Positions 33,776 through 42,403 of a DNA stretch of 64,000 nucleotides are shown piece after piece. Source of the stretch: an uncultured Bacilli bacterium. Lineage in GTDB: Bacteria > Bacillota_I > Bacilli_A > RF39 > UBA660. A program made the translations under genes and the position numbers. The notes below the pieces were generated by a model that saw only the letters and a list, made by a program, of their open reading frames with translations, did not search any database and had not been told where the DNA came from. The DNA is taken from assembly GCA_934119965.1 (NCBI GenBank), contig CAKOTA010000006.1:4000-67999 (forward strand). Reading direction: 5' to 3'. How positions within the stretch are numbered: position 1 is the first letter of the stretch; each line of letters starts with the position of its first letter.

Positions 33776-36700
33776 TGGATGTTAATAATTTTGAAGGATT
33801 AAAAATATCAATTGCCTCTCCTGAAAGAATTAGATCTTGGTCTTATGGAGAAGTAAAAAAAGCAGAAACAATAAACTATCGTACTTTAAAACCTGAAAGA
33901 GATGGTTTATTCTGTGAAAAAATATTTGGGCCAACTAAAGATTTTGAATGTAGTTGTGGTAAATATAAAAGATTAAGATATAAAAATATTGTTTGTGATA
34001 GATGTGGTGTTGAAGTAACAAGAAGCAAAGTTCGTCGTGAACGTATGGGTCACATCGAACTTGCTACACCAGTTTCACATATTTGGTTCTTTAAAGGTGT
34101 ACCTTCGAGAATGGGATTAGTTCTTGATATGTCACCAAGAGAACTAGAAGAAGTTTTATACTTTGTTTCTTATGTTGTTTTAGATCCAGGTAGTGCACCA
34201 TTAGAGAAAAAACAAACAATAAGTGATAAAGAATATAGAGCATATTATGAAAAATATGGAAATAGTTTCAGAGTAGGAATGGGTGCTGAAGCTATTAAAG
34301 AATTACTTACTCAAGTTAATTTAGAAGAAGAAGTTGCTAAAATAAATAAAGAAATAGCAGAAATTAAAGATCCTGCTAGTCAAAAAAGAGTAAGATTAGT
34401 TAAGAGATTAGATGTATTAGATGCATTATTAGAATCAGGAAATAGACCTGAGTGGATGATACTAGATGCTCTTCCAGTTATTCCACCAGAACTTAGACCA
34501 ATGATTCAATTAGATGGTGGTAGATTTGCAACATCTGATTTAAATGATTTATATAGACGTGTTATCAACAGAAATAATCGTTTAAAAAAATTAATGGAAT
34601 TAGGTGCACCATCAATAATTATTCAAAATGAAAAACGTATGCTTCAAGAAGCCGTAGATGCTTTATTTGATAATGGTAGACGTGGAAGAAATATCACAGG
34701 AGCAGGAAATAGACCTTTAAAATCTTTATCTAGTATGTTAAAAGGTAAACAAGGTAGATTCCGTCAAAACTTACTTGGTAAACGTGTTGACTATAGTGGT
34801 CGTTCAGTTATCGTTGTAGGTCCAACTCTAAAAATGTATGAATGTGGTATTCCAAAAGAAATGGCTCTTGAATTATTTAAACCTTATGTTATTAATGGGC
34901 TAGTTTCTAAAGAAATAGCAACTAATATTAAAGCTGCTAAAAGAATGATTGAAAATCAAGATCCTAGAGTATGGGATATTGTTGAAGAAAAAATAAAAGA
35001 ACATCCAGTTATGTTAAACCGTGCTCCAACATTACATAGATTAGGTATTCAAGCATTTGAACCTAAATTAATTGATGGTAGAGCAATAAGACTTCATCCA
35101 CTTGTTTGTGCAGCATTTAATGCCGACTTCGATGGAGATCAAATGGCTGTTCACGTACCTATTAGTAAAGAAGCTCAAGCAGAAGCAAGAATTCTTATGT
35201 TAGGTGCTAACAACATCTTAAAACCATCAGATGGTAATCCAATTGTTACTCCAGGTCAAGATATGATTTTAGGTAACTATTATATTACTATTGAAAAAGC
35301 AGGAGAAGTAGGAGAAGGTAGAGTATTTAAAGATCCTAATGAAGCATTAATGGCTTATGAAAGAAGAGAAATTACTCAACATACAAGAATTGCTATACCT
35401 GCAAAATCATTTAAACATAAGTTATTTACTGAAGAACAATGTAAAAAATATTTAGTTACTACAGTAGGTAAATTAAAATTTAATGAAATATTCCCAGACA
35501 GTTTCCAATATATTAATGAAGGTACTGATGAAAATATTACTGGTATTACTCCAAGTAAGTATTTCTTACCAATGGGAACAAATATAAAAGAAGCAATTAG
35601 TGAAATGGAATTAGTTAAACCTTTTGGTAAAAAAGTATTAACTAAATTAATTGCTCAAATTTATAAAAGATATCATACAACTGAAACTTCAATTATGCTT
35701 GATAAGATGAAAGATTTAGGATTTAAAGAATCTACATTATCAGGTATATCAATTGGTATTGGAGATATTATTCCATCACAAGATAAAGAACAAATTTTAA
35801 ATAGTGCTTCTGATAAAGTTGCACAAATTAATAAACAATTTAAACGTGGTCTTATTACTGATAGAGAAAGATATGAAAAAGTTGTTAGTACATGGAATGA
35901 TGCTAAAAATCAAATTGCTGATGAACTTTCAAATATTGTTAAAGAAAATAAAGATAATCCGATTTCAATTATGATTGATTCAGGTGCTCGTGGTAATATG
36001 AGTAACTACAACCAAATGGCAGGTATGCGTGGATTAATGTCTAAACCAACTGGTGAGCCAGACGAAATCCCAATCAAATCTTCATTTATGGATGGTGCTA
36101 GTGTATCTGAATTCTTTACAGGTACCCATGCCATCAGAAAAGGTTTCGTTGATACAGCCTTAAAAACTGCCGATGCTGGATATTTAACTCGTCGTTTAGT
36201 TGATGTATCACAAGATATTATTGTTAAATATGAAGATTGTGGTACTGATGAAGGTGTTGTAGTTGAAACATTCTATAATACAGATGGTACAGTTATCGAA
36301 TCATTAAGAGATAGAATTGTTGGTAGATATACTAATAAAAAAGTTATCAATCCAGAAACAAAAGAAACAATTATTGATAAAAATGAATATATTACAGAAG
36401 CTATTGCTGATAAGATAATAGATGCTGGAATAACAAAAGTATCAATCAGAACACTACTTACTTGTAAGAGTGAAAATGGTGTTTGTAGACATTGTTACGG
36501 TCGTAATTTAGCAACTGGTTCAATTGTTGAATTAGGTGAAGCTGTAGGTATTATGGCTGCTCAATCAATTGGTGAACCAGGTACCCAACTTACAATGCGT
36601 ACAATTAACTCAGGTGGTGTTGCTGGAGACGATATTACACAAGGTTTACCTCGTGTTCAAGAGTTATTTGAAGCAAGAAATCCAAAAGGAAAAGCTACTA

Positions 36701-37407
36701 TATCTGAAATAAATGGTATTGTATCTGAAATAGTTGAAGAAAATGGTAAATTCATTATCAGTGTTAAAAATGATGTTGAAGTTAAACAACATACTTCAAA
36801 TTATGGTGCTAAATTAGCTGTTAACAAAGGTGATGAAGTTAAATCAGGACAAAGACTTACTCATGGTGCTATTAGTCCAAAAGAGTTATTAGTAGTGACA
36901 GATCCAATCACAGTTCAACAATATATTTTATCTGAAATTCAAAAAGTTTATCGTTCTCAAGGTGTTGATATTTCTGATAAACACGTTGAGGTTATTGCTA
37001 AACGTATGATTTCTAAGATTAAGATTGTAACTAGTGGTGATTCTGAGTTCTTAATAGGAACAATGGTTAATATAAATCATTTTAGAGAAGTTAATAAAGA
37101 ATTGATTCTAAACGGAAAAGTACCTGCTACAGGTAAACCAGTACTTCTAGGTATAACTAAAGCTTCACTTGAAACTGATTCATTCTTATCTGCTGCATCA
37201 TTCCAAGAAACTACAAGAATCTTAACTGATGCTGCAATTCATGGTAAAGTAGATCATTTAAATGGTCTAAAAGAAAACGTTATTATTGGTAAACTTATTC
37301 CAGCTGGAACAGGTGCTAGAGAATATCGTGATTGTACTTATGAATTAGAGAAAAGTATGATAGATAGTGAACCATTAGAAGTATTAGAAGAAGAATTGAT
37401 GAACTAA
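33775..37407 (+). CDS. rpoC: RNA polymerase beta' subunit
   Basis: 1210 residues. N-terminal zinc site CSCGKYKRLRYKNIVCDRCGVEV, the clamp, active-site NADFDGDQMAVHVP, the trigger loop region GLMSKPTGEPDEIPIKSSF and the second zinc site CKSENGVCRHCYGRNL. Length fits Bacilli rpoC without large insertions. ATG 33775 is coupled to the rpoB stop; terminator follows. Confidence 0.98.
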   Translation: MDVNNFEGLKISIASPERIRSWSYGEVKKAETINYRTLKPERDGLFCEKIFGPTKDFECSCGKYKRLRYKNIVCDRCGVEVTRSKVRRERMGHIELATPVSHIWFFKGVPSRMGLVLDMSPRELEEVLYFVSYVVLDPGSAPLEKKQTISDKEYRAYYEKYGNSFRVGMGAEAIKELLTQVNLEEEVAKINKEIAEIKDPASQKRVRLVKRLDVLDALLESGNRPEWMILDALPVIPPELRPMIQLDGGRFATSDLNDLYRRVINRNNRLKKLMELGAPSIIIQNEKRMLQEAVDALFDNGRRGRNITGAGNRPLKSLSSMLKGKQGRFRQNLLGKRVDYSGRSVIVVGPTLKMYECGIPKEMALELFKPYVINGLVSKEIATNIKAAKRMIENQDPRVWDIVEEKIKEHPVMLNRAPTLHRLGIQAFEPKLIDGRAIRLHPLVCAAFNADFDGDQMAVHVPISKEAQAEARILMLGANNILKPSDGNPIVTPGQDMILGNYYITIEKAGEVGEGRVFKDPNEALMAYERREITQHTRIAIPAKSFKHKLFTEEQCKKYLVTTVGKLKFNEIFPDSFQYINEGTDENITGITPSKYFLPMGTNIKEAISEMELVKPFGKKVLTKLIAQIYKRYHTTETSIMLDKMKDLGFKESTLSGISIGIGDIIPSQDKEQILNSASDKVAQINKQFKRGLITDRERYEKVVSTWNDAKNQIADELSNIVKENKDNPISIMIDSGARGNMSNYNQMAGMRGLMSKPTGEPDEIPIKSSFMDGASVSEFFTGTHAIRKGFVDTALKTADAGYLTRRLVDVSQDIIVKYEDCGTDEGVVVETFYNTDGTVIESLRDRIVGRYTNKKVINPETKETIIDKNEYITEAIADKIIDAGITKVSIRTLLTCKSENGVCRHCYGRNLATGSIVELGEAVGIMAAQSIGEPGTQLTMRTINSGGVAGDDITQGLPRVQELFEARNPKGKATISEINGIVSEIVEENGKFIISVKNDVEVKQHTSNYGAKLAVNKGDEVKSGQRLTHGAISPKELLVVTDPITVQQYILSEIQKVYRSQGVDISDKHVEVIAKRMISKIKIVTSGDSEFLIGTMVNINHFREVNKELILNGKVPATGKPVLLGITKASLETDSFLSAASFQETTRILTDAAIHGKVDHLNGLKENVIIGKLIPAGTGAREYRDCTYELEKSMIDSEPLEVLEEELMN

Positions 37408-37429
37408 GAGAGTTTTAAACTCTCTTTTT
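37407..37429 (+). terminator. Rho-independent terminator of rpoBC
   Basis: AGAGAGTTT-TAA-ACTCTCT with T run, at the rpoC stop. Confidence 0.85.
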
Positions 37430-37482
37430 AATTGACATTTTGTGTAAAAATTACTATAATTAAATGTGAAACGGGTGAAAAA

Positions 37483-38142
37483 ATGGACAATAGATATATT
37501 AATCAAATTGAAGTTTTAGTTAATTTATTTACAATTTCTAAAGGAAAATTAAATGTTCTCTTATTTAGAAAAGAAGAAGAACCATTCAAGGGATATTGGA
37601 TGCTTCCAAGTAATCTACTTATGACTACAGAGACAATTGAAGAATGCGCTAAATACACAATTAATGAGATGGCAGGCATAGATAATATATATTTAAAACA
37701 ATGCAATGTTTTTAGTAAAATAGATAGACTTCCTAATGATAGAATATTAGGTAATTCTTTAATTGGGTTAGTTGATAATCAAACACTGTTATTAAAAAAA
37801 CACAAAAGAAATTTTGAATCAGCTTGGTTTCCAATAAATGAGCTACCAAAGATGGTATATGATCATGGCGATATTCTAAAAGATACTATCCATTATTTAA
37901 GAAAAGAATTAACAAATGTCGAATTATTAAAAAAACTATTTCCAAGTGATTTTACAATGCCTGAATTACAAGCGATATTTGAAGAGATACTTGCTAAAAA
38001 ATTAGACAGAAGAAATTTTAGAAAAAAATTGATTAATTTAGATATTTTAGAAGATACTGGCGATAAAAATAATATTAAAAATGGTAGACCAGCAAAATTA
38101 TATAGATTTAAAGAATTAGAAAGTAATATAGATATATTTTAG
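37483..38142 (+). CDS. Nudix-fold/winged-helix regulator (NrtR-like)
   Basis: 219 residues: an N-terminal Nudix-like domain (LNVLLFRKEEEPFKGYWMLPSN) and a C-terminal winged helix (DFTMPELQAIFEEIL, LDRRNFRKKLINLDIL, GRPAKLYRF), the layout of NrtR-type regulators of NAD metabolism. The Nudix box is degenerate: the catalytic REUxEE positions read YTINEM, so it should sense rather than hydrolyse a nucleotide. ATG 37483 follows GGGTGAAAA. No NAD gene is adjacent, so its targets are unknown. Confidence 0.7.
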   Translation: MDNRYINQIEVLVNLFTISKGKLNVLLFRKEEEPFKGYWMLPSNLLMTTETIEECAKYTINEMAGIDNIYLKQCNVFSKIDRLPNDRILGNSLIGLVDNQTLLLKKHKRNFESAWFPINELPKMVYDHGDILKDTIHYLRKELTNVELLKKLFPSDFTMPELQAIFEEILAKKLDRRNFRKKLINLDILEDTGDKNNIKNGRPAKLYRFKELESNIDIF

Positions 38143-38151
38143 AGGTGAAAT

Positions 38152-38574
38152 ATGAAAAGATTAGATAATAAAGGGTGGGGGTTAAATGAATTTTTAATGT
38201 TTATTTTAGCTTTTTTTATTTGCTTAGTTATTGTAATAGTTTTATGTAATCAATTGATGAATAAGGAAAATAAAACGCCAATTGTTGACCCTATAATTTC
38301 TGGAGATAAAACTGACATTGGAGACTATATTGAATTGGAAGATAGAATAACTGAACAGGCAAAGTTATATAATAATAGTGAAACAGAAGATACTGTTATA
38401 ATAAAATTAAATAATTTAGTAAAAAATGGATATATTAAAAAAGTAGTTGATCCTAAAAACAATAAAGAATGTAGTGGTTATGTTGTTTATAATGGACAAA
38501 ATAAAGAATATAAAACTTATTTGAGTTGTCCTGGAAATTATCAAACTAGTGATTACAATAAAGATTTGGAATAA
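38152..38574 (+). CDS. Type IV pilin-like (pseudopilin) protein
   Basis: 140 residues beginning MKRLDNKGWGLNEFLMF and then a long hydrophobic stretch. A glycine followed by WGLNE gives Glu at +5, as prepilin peptidases require, before the N-terminal helix. The outer part ends with Tyr/Cys-rich KECSGYVVYNG and YLSCPGNYQT, which could form one disulfide. No pilus assembly genes are in the window, so the role is open. SD GAGGTGAAAT overlaps the preceding gene's end, suggesting co-transcription. Confidence 0.55.
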   Translation: MKRLDNKGWGLNEFLMFILAFFICLVIVIVLCNQLMNKENKTPIVDPIISGDKTDIGDYIELEDRITEQAKLYNNSETEDTVIIKLNNLVKNGYIKKVVDPKNNKECSGYVVYNGQNKEYKTYLSCPGNYQTSDYNKDLE

Positions 38575-38591
38575 TTGTTTAATAAAACACC

Positions 38592-38620
38592 TTGACATTA
38601 TTATGATTATAATGTAAAAT
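38592..38620 (+). promoter_or_regulatory. tRNA-Ser promoter
   Basis: TTGACA, 17 bp, TAAAAT, 17 bases before the tRNA. Confidence 0.75.
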
Positions 38621-38636
38621 TATAATCGTAGTGTTT

Positions 38637-38727
38637 GGAGTAGTACTCAAGAGGCTGAAGAGGCGCCCCTGCTAAGGGTGTAGGTCGGGCAACTGGCGCG
38701 GAGGTTCAAATCCTCTCTACTCCGCCA
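38637..38727 (+). tRNA. tRNA-Ser (GCT)
   Basis: Acceptor GGAGTAG/CTACTCC, anticodon arm CGCCC-CTGCTAA-GGGTG with anticodon GCT at 38671-38673, a long variable arm (GGTCGGGCAACTGGC) as expected for a class II tRNA, T-arm with GGTTCAAATCC, discriminator G and encoded CCA. Confidence 0.95.
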
Positions 38728-38738
38728 TTTAGAATTTA

Positions 38739-38758
38739 AACCTTGTAAAAGGTTTTTT
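38739..38758 (+). terminator. tRNA-Ser terminator
   Basis: AACCTT-GTAA-AAGGTT followed by T run. Confidence 0.7.
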
Positions 38759-38792
38759 CTTTTGTTATAATAGCAGTCAAGTAGGTGATTCT

Positions 38793-39389
38793 ATGTCAAA
38801 ATTAAGTAATGCTATTACAATGATTGAATTATTGAATAGTGGGAAAAAGTATAGTATTGATGAGTTATCTAATATTTTAGAAGTAACTCCTCGTATGGTA
38901 AGAATATATAAAGAAGAAATAGAAAAATCAGGAATATATATTGATACAATAAGAGGCCCATATGGTGGTTATGTTTTAAATAAAAGTATAAGAATTCCTA
39001 CTAGAAAATTTAATTCAAATGATGTAAAATTACTATCCAATTTAATAGAAAAAACAAAAGATATAGATGAGCAAAAAAAATTAGAAATATTAAAAGATAA
39101 AATTAGAGGAATTTACCAAGGAAGTAAAGTAGAACAAAAAGAATCAAACGTTTTAAATAATGAAAAATATAATGTATTAAGTAGAGCTATAAAACAAAGA
39201 AAAAAAGTTGAGATATTGTATTATTCATATAATAAAGGTGAAAATACAAGAATTATCCATCCATATGATATGTTTTTAACTGAAAGAGGATGGGGATGTG
39301 CTGCATATTGTGAAAAAAGAAAAGATATGCGTCATTTCGAATTAGATCGAATAAGAAAAATTAAATTGTTAGATAAATTTTATGAATGA
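38793..39389 (+). CDS. HTH-WYL transcriptional regulator
   Basis: 198 residues: an N-terminal winged HTH (AITMIELLNSGKKYSIDELSNILEV then TPRMVRIYKEEIEK) and a C-terminal WYL-type domain (VEILYYSYNKGENTRIIHPYDMFLTERG, AYCEKRKDMRHFELDRI). WYL domains sense nucleotide-like ligands and often govern DNA-damage or defence genes. It is shorter than usual (about 300), lacking the C-terminal extension. ATG 38793 follows AGGTGATT. It directly precedes the SIS-HAM1 pair and may control it. Confidence 0.8.
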   Translation: MSKLSNAITMIELLNSGKKYSIDELSNILEVTPRMVRIYKEEIEKSGIYIDTIRGPYGGYVLNKSIRIPTRKFNSNDVKLLSNLIEKTKDIDEQKKLEILKDKIRGIYQGSKVEQKESNVLNNEKYNVLSRAIKQRKKVEILYYSYNKGENTRIIHPYDMFLTERGWGCAAYCEKRKDMRHFELDRIRKIKLLDKFYE

Positions 39390-39400
39390 GACCGTATATT

Positions 39401-39434
39401 ACCTCTTTAAGTATTATTATGTATTTAAGGAGGT
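39401..39434 (+). promoter_or_regulatory. Hairpin covering the SD of the SIS gene
   Basis: ACCTCTTTAAGTA pairs with TATTTAAGGAGGT (all paired, with two G-T). The AAGGAGG is the SD of the gene at 39441. Followed by TTTTATT, it could also be a weak terminator of the regulator gene. Either use would lower expression of the downstream pair. Confidence 0.5.
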
Positions 39435-39440
39435 TTTATT

Positions 39441-40367
39441 ATGAGAAGAAATATGCAAGAAAATTTTGAATTATTATTACCGAGAGTAATTGATTCGTTA
39501 GAAAAATCTGATTTGATTAAAATGAAAGACCAAATAGAAGATATAAAAGGAAATACAATTATTACTAGTGTTGGTGGATCTAGTGTTGTAGCTGAATTTT
39601 TAAATCATATATTAAATGGAAAAAATATTGCTGTATGTAAAAGTCCAAGAGATTTAAAATATGAAAATATTGATAGATTTGACAATATATTTGGAGTTAG
39701 TTATAGTGGTAAAGGATATGTTGTTGATAGTATGTTAAATAATAAGAAGAAAAAATATTTATTGACAAATAATTTAAAGGAATATGATACAATAGAAAAA
39801 ATAGAATATAAAAGCAGTATTGAGAAAGAACATAGTTTTATTTCTCTTGCCAGTACGTTAATGCCAATAAGTATTTTATTATCAACAAAATATAATATTG
39901 AAACAAAAGATATAATAATTGATATATTTGATAAGATAAAAAAAGAATTAATAGAAATTAGAAATAACAATGTTTATGAAATAATTTATGGTAATGAAGT
40001 AAAAGCAGCAGCTAATTACTTAGAAACAACAATGATAGAATCAGCTATCGCACTATCAATACTACATGAAAAATACAATTTTTGCCATGGAAGAACTACA
40101 ACATCATATGATAATGAAAATGGTTTGATATTATTTAATTCAGATAAGGAATACGATAAAATAATATTAGAAGAATGGAATAAATATTATACTGAATTAA
40201 TTAAAATTGATAAATATAGTGATGAAGTTTTATTGAATGAATATTATATGATTTTAAAATGTATGTATTTAACTAAGAAATTAGCTGAAAACAAAAATAA
40301 AGATTTATCAAGTGTTGAATATTCACCATTTGTGAAGAAATTATATTTTTTTAAAGGAGATATGTAA
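39441..40367 (+). CDS. SIS-domain (sugar isomerase-like) protein
   Basis: 308 residues. GNTIITSVGGSSVVAEFLNHIL and VSYSGKGYVVDSML are SIS-fold motifs, used to bind phosphosugars, but the rest does not match a specific isomerase such as GlmS. ATG 39441 has AAGGAGG, inside a hairpin. The stop overlaps the next gene's ATG (TAATG), so it is coupled to the HAM1-family enzyme. The substrate is unknown. Confidence 0.65.
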   Translation: MRRNMQENFELLLPRVIDSLEKSDLIKMKDQIEDIKGNTIITSVGGSSVVAEFLNHILNGKNIAVCKSPRDLKYENIDRFDNIFGVSYSGKGYVVDSMLNNKKKKYLLTNNLKEYDTIEKIEYKSSIEKEHSFISLASTLMPISILLSTKYNIETKDIIIDIFDKIKKELIEIRNNNVYEIIYGNEVKAAANYLETTMIESAIALSILHEKYNFCHGRTTTSYDNENGLILFNSDKEYDKIILEEWNKYYTELIKIDKYSDEVLLNEYYMILKCMYLTKKLAENKNKDLSSVEYSPFVKKLYFFKGDM

Positions 40368-40969
40368 TGAAAGAAATAGTATTTGTAACTGGAAATAAAG
40401 GAAAAGTAGCAACAGCTCAAAAATATTTTGATGATAATAATATAAAATTATTAACTTATGACTATGATTATGAGGAACCAAACATAAATGATATTGAGGT
40501 AATAGCAATTTCAAAAGTAAAGCAAGCCTATAGAGTTGTTGGTAAACCCTGTATTGCTTTAGACTCAGGTTTTTATATTCCAAATTATCCTAATAAACCT
40601 AACTTTCCTGGAGCTTTTCCTAAAAGAGAATTATTAGAGAAAATAGGAATAGATGGGTTATTAGAAATAATGAAAAATGTAGAAAATAGATATTGTTATT
40701 TTAAAGAAGTAGTTGCTTACTTTGATGGAGAAAATATTAAATTATTTTATGGAATTTCTGAAGGATATTTGAGTAGAGAAAAAAGAGGAATAGATATAAA
40801 TAAAAAATGGTCTGATTTGTGGTCAGTATTTATACCATTTAATTGTACAAAGACTTTAGCAGAAATGACAGAAGAAGAAAGAAATAATAGAAATGATAAT
40901 CATACATCAGCATTAAAAGAGTTTGCGCAATTTAATAATAAACAATATATTAAAACACGTGTAAATTAA
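40367..40969 (+). CDS. HAM1-family nucleotide pyrophosphatase
   Basis: 200 residues. FVTGNKGKVATAQKYF is the N-terminal phosphate-binding motif of XTP/dITP pyrophosphatases, and CIALDSGFYIP gives the catalytic Asp loop. It is divergent from housekeeping RdgB in the C-terminal half, which has NHTSALKEF. It may act on an unusual nucleotide or sugar-nucleotide linked to the SIS protein. Translation is coupled to the upstream gene; a clear terminator follows. Confidence 0.75.
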   Translation: MKEIVFVTGNKGKVATAQKYFDDNNIKLLTYDYDYEEPNINDIEVIAISKVKQAYRVVGKPCIALDSGFYIPNYPNKPNFPGAFPKRELLEKIGIDGLLEIMKNVENRYCYFKEVVAYFDGENIKLFYGISEGYLSREKRGIDINKKWSDLWSVFIPFNCTKTLAEMTEEERNNRNDNHTSALKEFAQFNNKQYIKTRVN

Positions 40970-40988
40970 ATTACACGCGTTTTTTTTA
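40954..40988 (+). terminator. Terminator of the WYL-SIS-HAM1 set
   Basis: AACACGTGTAA-ATTAAA-TTACACGCGTT followed by T run. Confidence 0.8.
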
Positions 40989-41015
40989 TTCAAATATAAT
41001 ATGGTAGGTGATATT

Positions 41016-41522
41016 ATGTTTATTAAAGAACAAATAGAAAATATTAAAAAAAATGATCCTGCTATTCATAGTAATTTAGAAGCTATTTTATATCCTTCAT
41101 TTAAAGCTATAATAGGCTATAAAATATCACATTATTTTTATACAAGAAAACATTATTTTATAGCTAGACTAATTTCAGAAAAAGTGAAAAGAAAAACCGG
41201 TATAGAAATTCATCCAGGTGCTACCATAGGTAAAAATTTATTTATTGATCACGGTAATGGAGTTGTAATAGGAGAAACAACTATAATTGGTGATAATGTT
41301 ACGATGTATCAAGGTGTTACCTTAGGTGGAACAGGAAAAGAAAAAGGAAAAAGACATCCAACAATAGAGAATAATGTTTATATTGGAAGTGGTGCTAAAA
41401 TATTAGGTAACATTGTAATTGGTGAAAATTCTAAAGTAGGCGCTAACGCTGTAGTACTAAAAAATGTCCCTAAAAACTCAACAGTAGTAGGAATACCAGC
41501 GGAAATAAAAAAACAAACATAA
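41016..41522 (+). CDS. cysE: Serine O-acetyltransferase
   Basis: Makes O-acetylserine from serine and acetyl-CoA for cysteine synthesis. 168 residues, a left-handed beta-helix hexapeptide enzyme: EIHPGATIG, IDHGNGVVIGETTIIGDNVTMYQGVTLGG with the catalytic His-Asp, RHPTIENNVYIGSGAKILG. ATG 41016 follows AGGTGATATT; a start at 41001 is rejected. It has a short N-terminal helical part, as in Bacilli. A terminator shared with the next convergent gene follows. Confidence 0.92.
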   Translation: MFIKEQIENIKKNDPAIHSNLEAILYPSFKAIIGYKISHYFYTRKHYFIARLISEKVKRKTGIEIHPGATIGKNLFIDHGNGVVIGETTIIGDNVTMYQGVTLGGTGKEKGKRHPTIENNVYIGSGAKILGNIVIGENSKVGANAVVLKNVPKNSTVVGIPAEIKKQT

Positions 41523-41531
41523 AGTTTGTTA
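41512..41531. terminator. Bidirectional terminator between cysE and the ZIP gene
   Basis: AACAAAC-ATAAA-GTTTGTT stem over the cysE end, close to the converging minus-strand gene. Confidence 0.55.
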
Positions 41532-42317
41532 TCCTAAAGCTACATCTAAAATCATCATAATTGAAAAACCAATTAGAGTAAATAAAGCCATTAAATCCTT
41601 TCTTTTATTAGTTTGACTTTCAGGAACTATTTCTTCAACAACAACATATATCATTGCTCCAGCCGCAAAAGCAAGTAAAAAAGGTAAAATTGTTCTTATT
41701 TTTGTAACTAATATTGCCCCTATAACTCCTGAAATAGGTTCAACAATACCACTCAAACTACCAATTATAAAAGATTTGGTTCTGGACATTCCCTCTCTTC
41801 TAAGTGGAACCGAAACTGCTGTTCCTTCTGGAAAATTTTGAAGTCCAATTCCTAAAGCTAATAAACAAGCCGATAATATTGTACTGCCTTCTAATCCATA
41901 AGCAATTGATCCAAATGCAACTCCTACAACTAATCCTTCTGGAATATTATGTAAAGTAATAGAAGAAATAAGCATAGTAATTCTTTTATATTTATTATTA
42001 CTTTGTTTACTACAAACATCAAATATTTTATCTCCAATAAATAATAAAACTCCACCTGCAAAGAATCCCACAAAAGCAACTAACCAAGGAATCATATTTA
42101 AATTTTCTGCCATATCGATAGAAGGAGATAATAATGACCAAAATGAAGCAGCTATCATAACTCCACCAGCAAATCCTAACATAGCATCCATAATATTTTT
42201 ATTTATTTTTTTAAAAAATAAAACAATACTTGCTCCTAACATTGTTACACTCCAAGTAAATAGAGTTGCAATTAAAGCTTGAATTGAAGGATTCAAATTA
42301 ATAAACCAATTTATCGT
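41529..42317 (-). CDS. ZIP-family metal transporter, probable ACG start
   Basis: About 262 residues with eight hydrophobic segments; HNIPEGLVVGVAFGS and LQNFPEGTAVSVPL are the metal-binding helices of bacterial ZIP (zinc/iron) transporters. With an ACG start at 42317 the protein begins xINWFINLNPSIQALIATLFTW, matching the usual ZIP N-terminus. GAGGTG (42324-42329) lies six bases before the ACG. The only in-frame canonical candidate, GTG 42326, overlaps that SD and has none of its own. Transport direction and metal are not shown by the sequence. Confidence 0.85.
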   Translation of the reverse strand, partial: TINWFINLNPSIQALIATLFTWSVTMLGASIVLFFKKINKNIMDAMLGFAGGVMIAASFWSLLSPSIDMAENLNMIPWLVAFVGFFAGGVLLFIGDKIFDVCSKQSNNKYKRITMLISSITLHNIPEGLVVGVAFGSIAYGLEGSTILSACLLALGIGLQNFPEGTAVSVPLRREGMSRTKSFIIGSLSGIVEPISGVIGAILVTKIRTILPFLLAFAAGAMIYVVVEEIVPESQTNKRKDLMALFTLIGFSIMMILDVALG

Positions 42318-42403
42318 AATAATCACCTCGTTATGTTAGTATATTCGTGTAATTAATATTTGAATGGGCTAATATATGATATAATAATTAAGAGGTTATT
42401 TTT

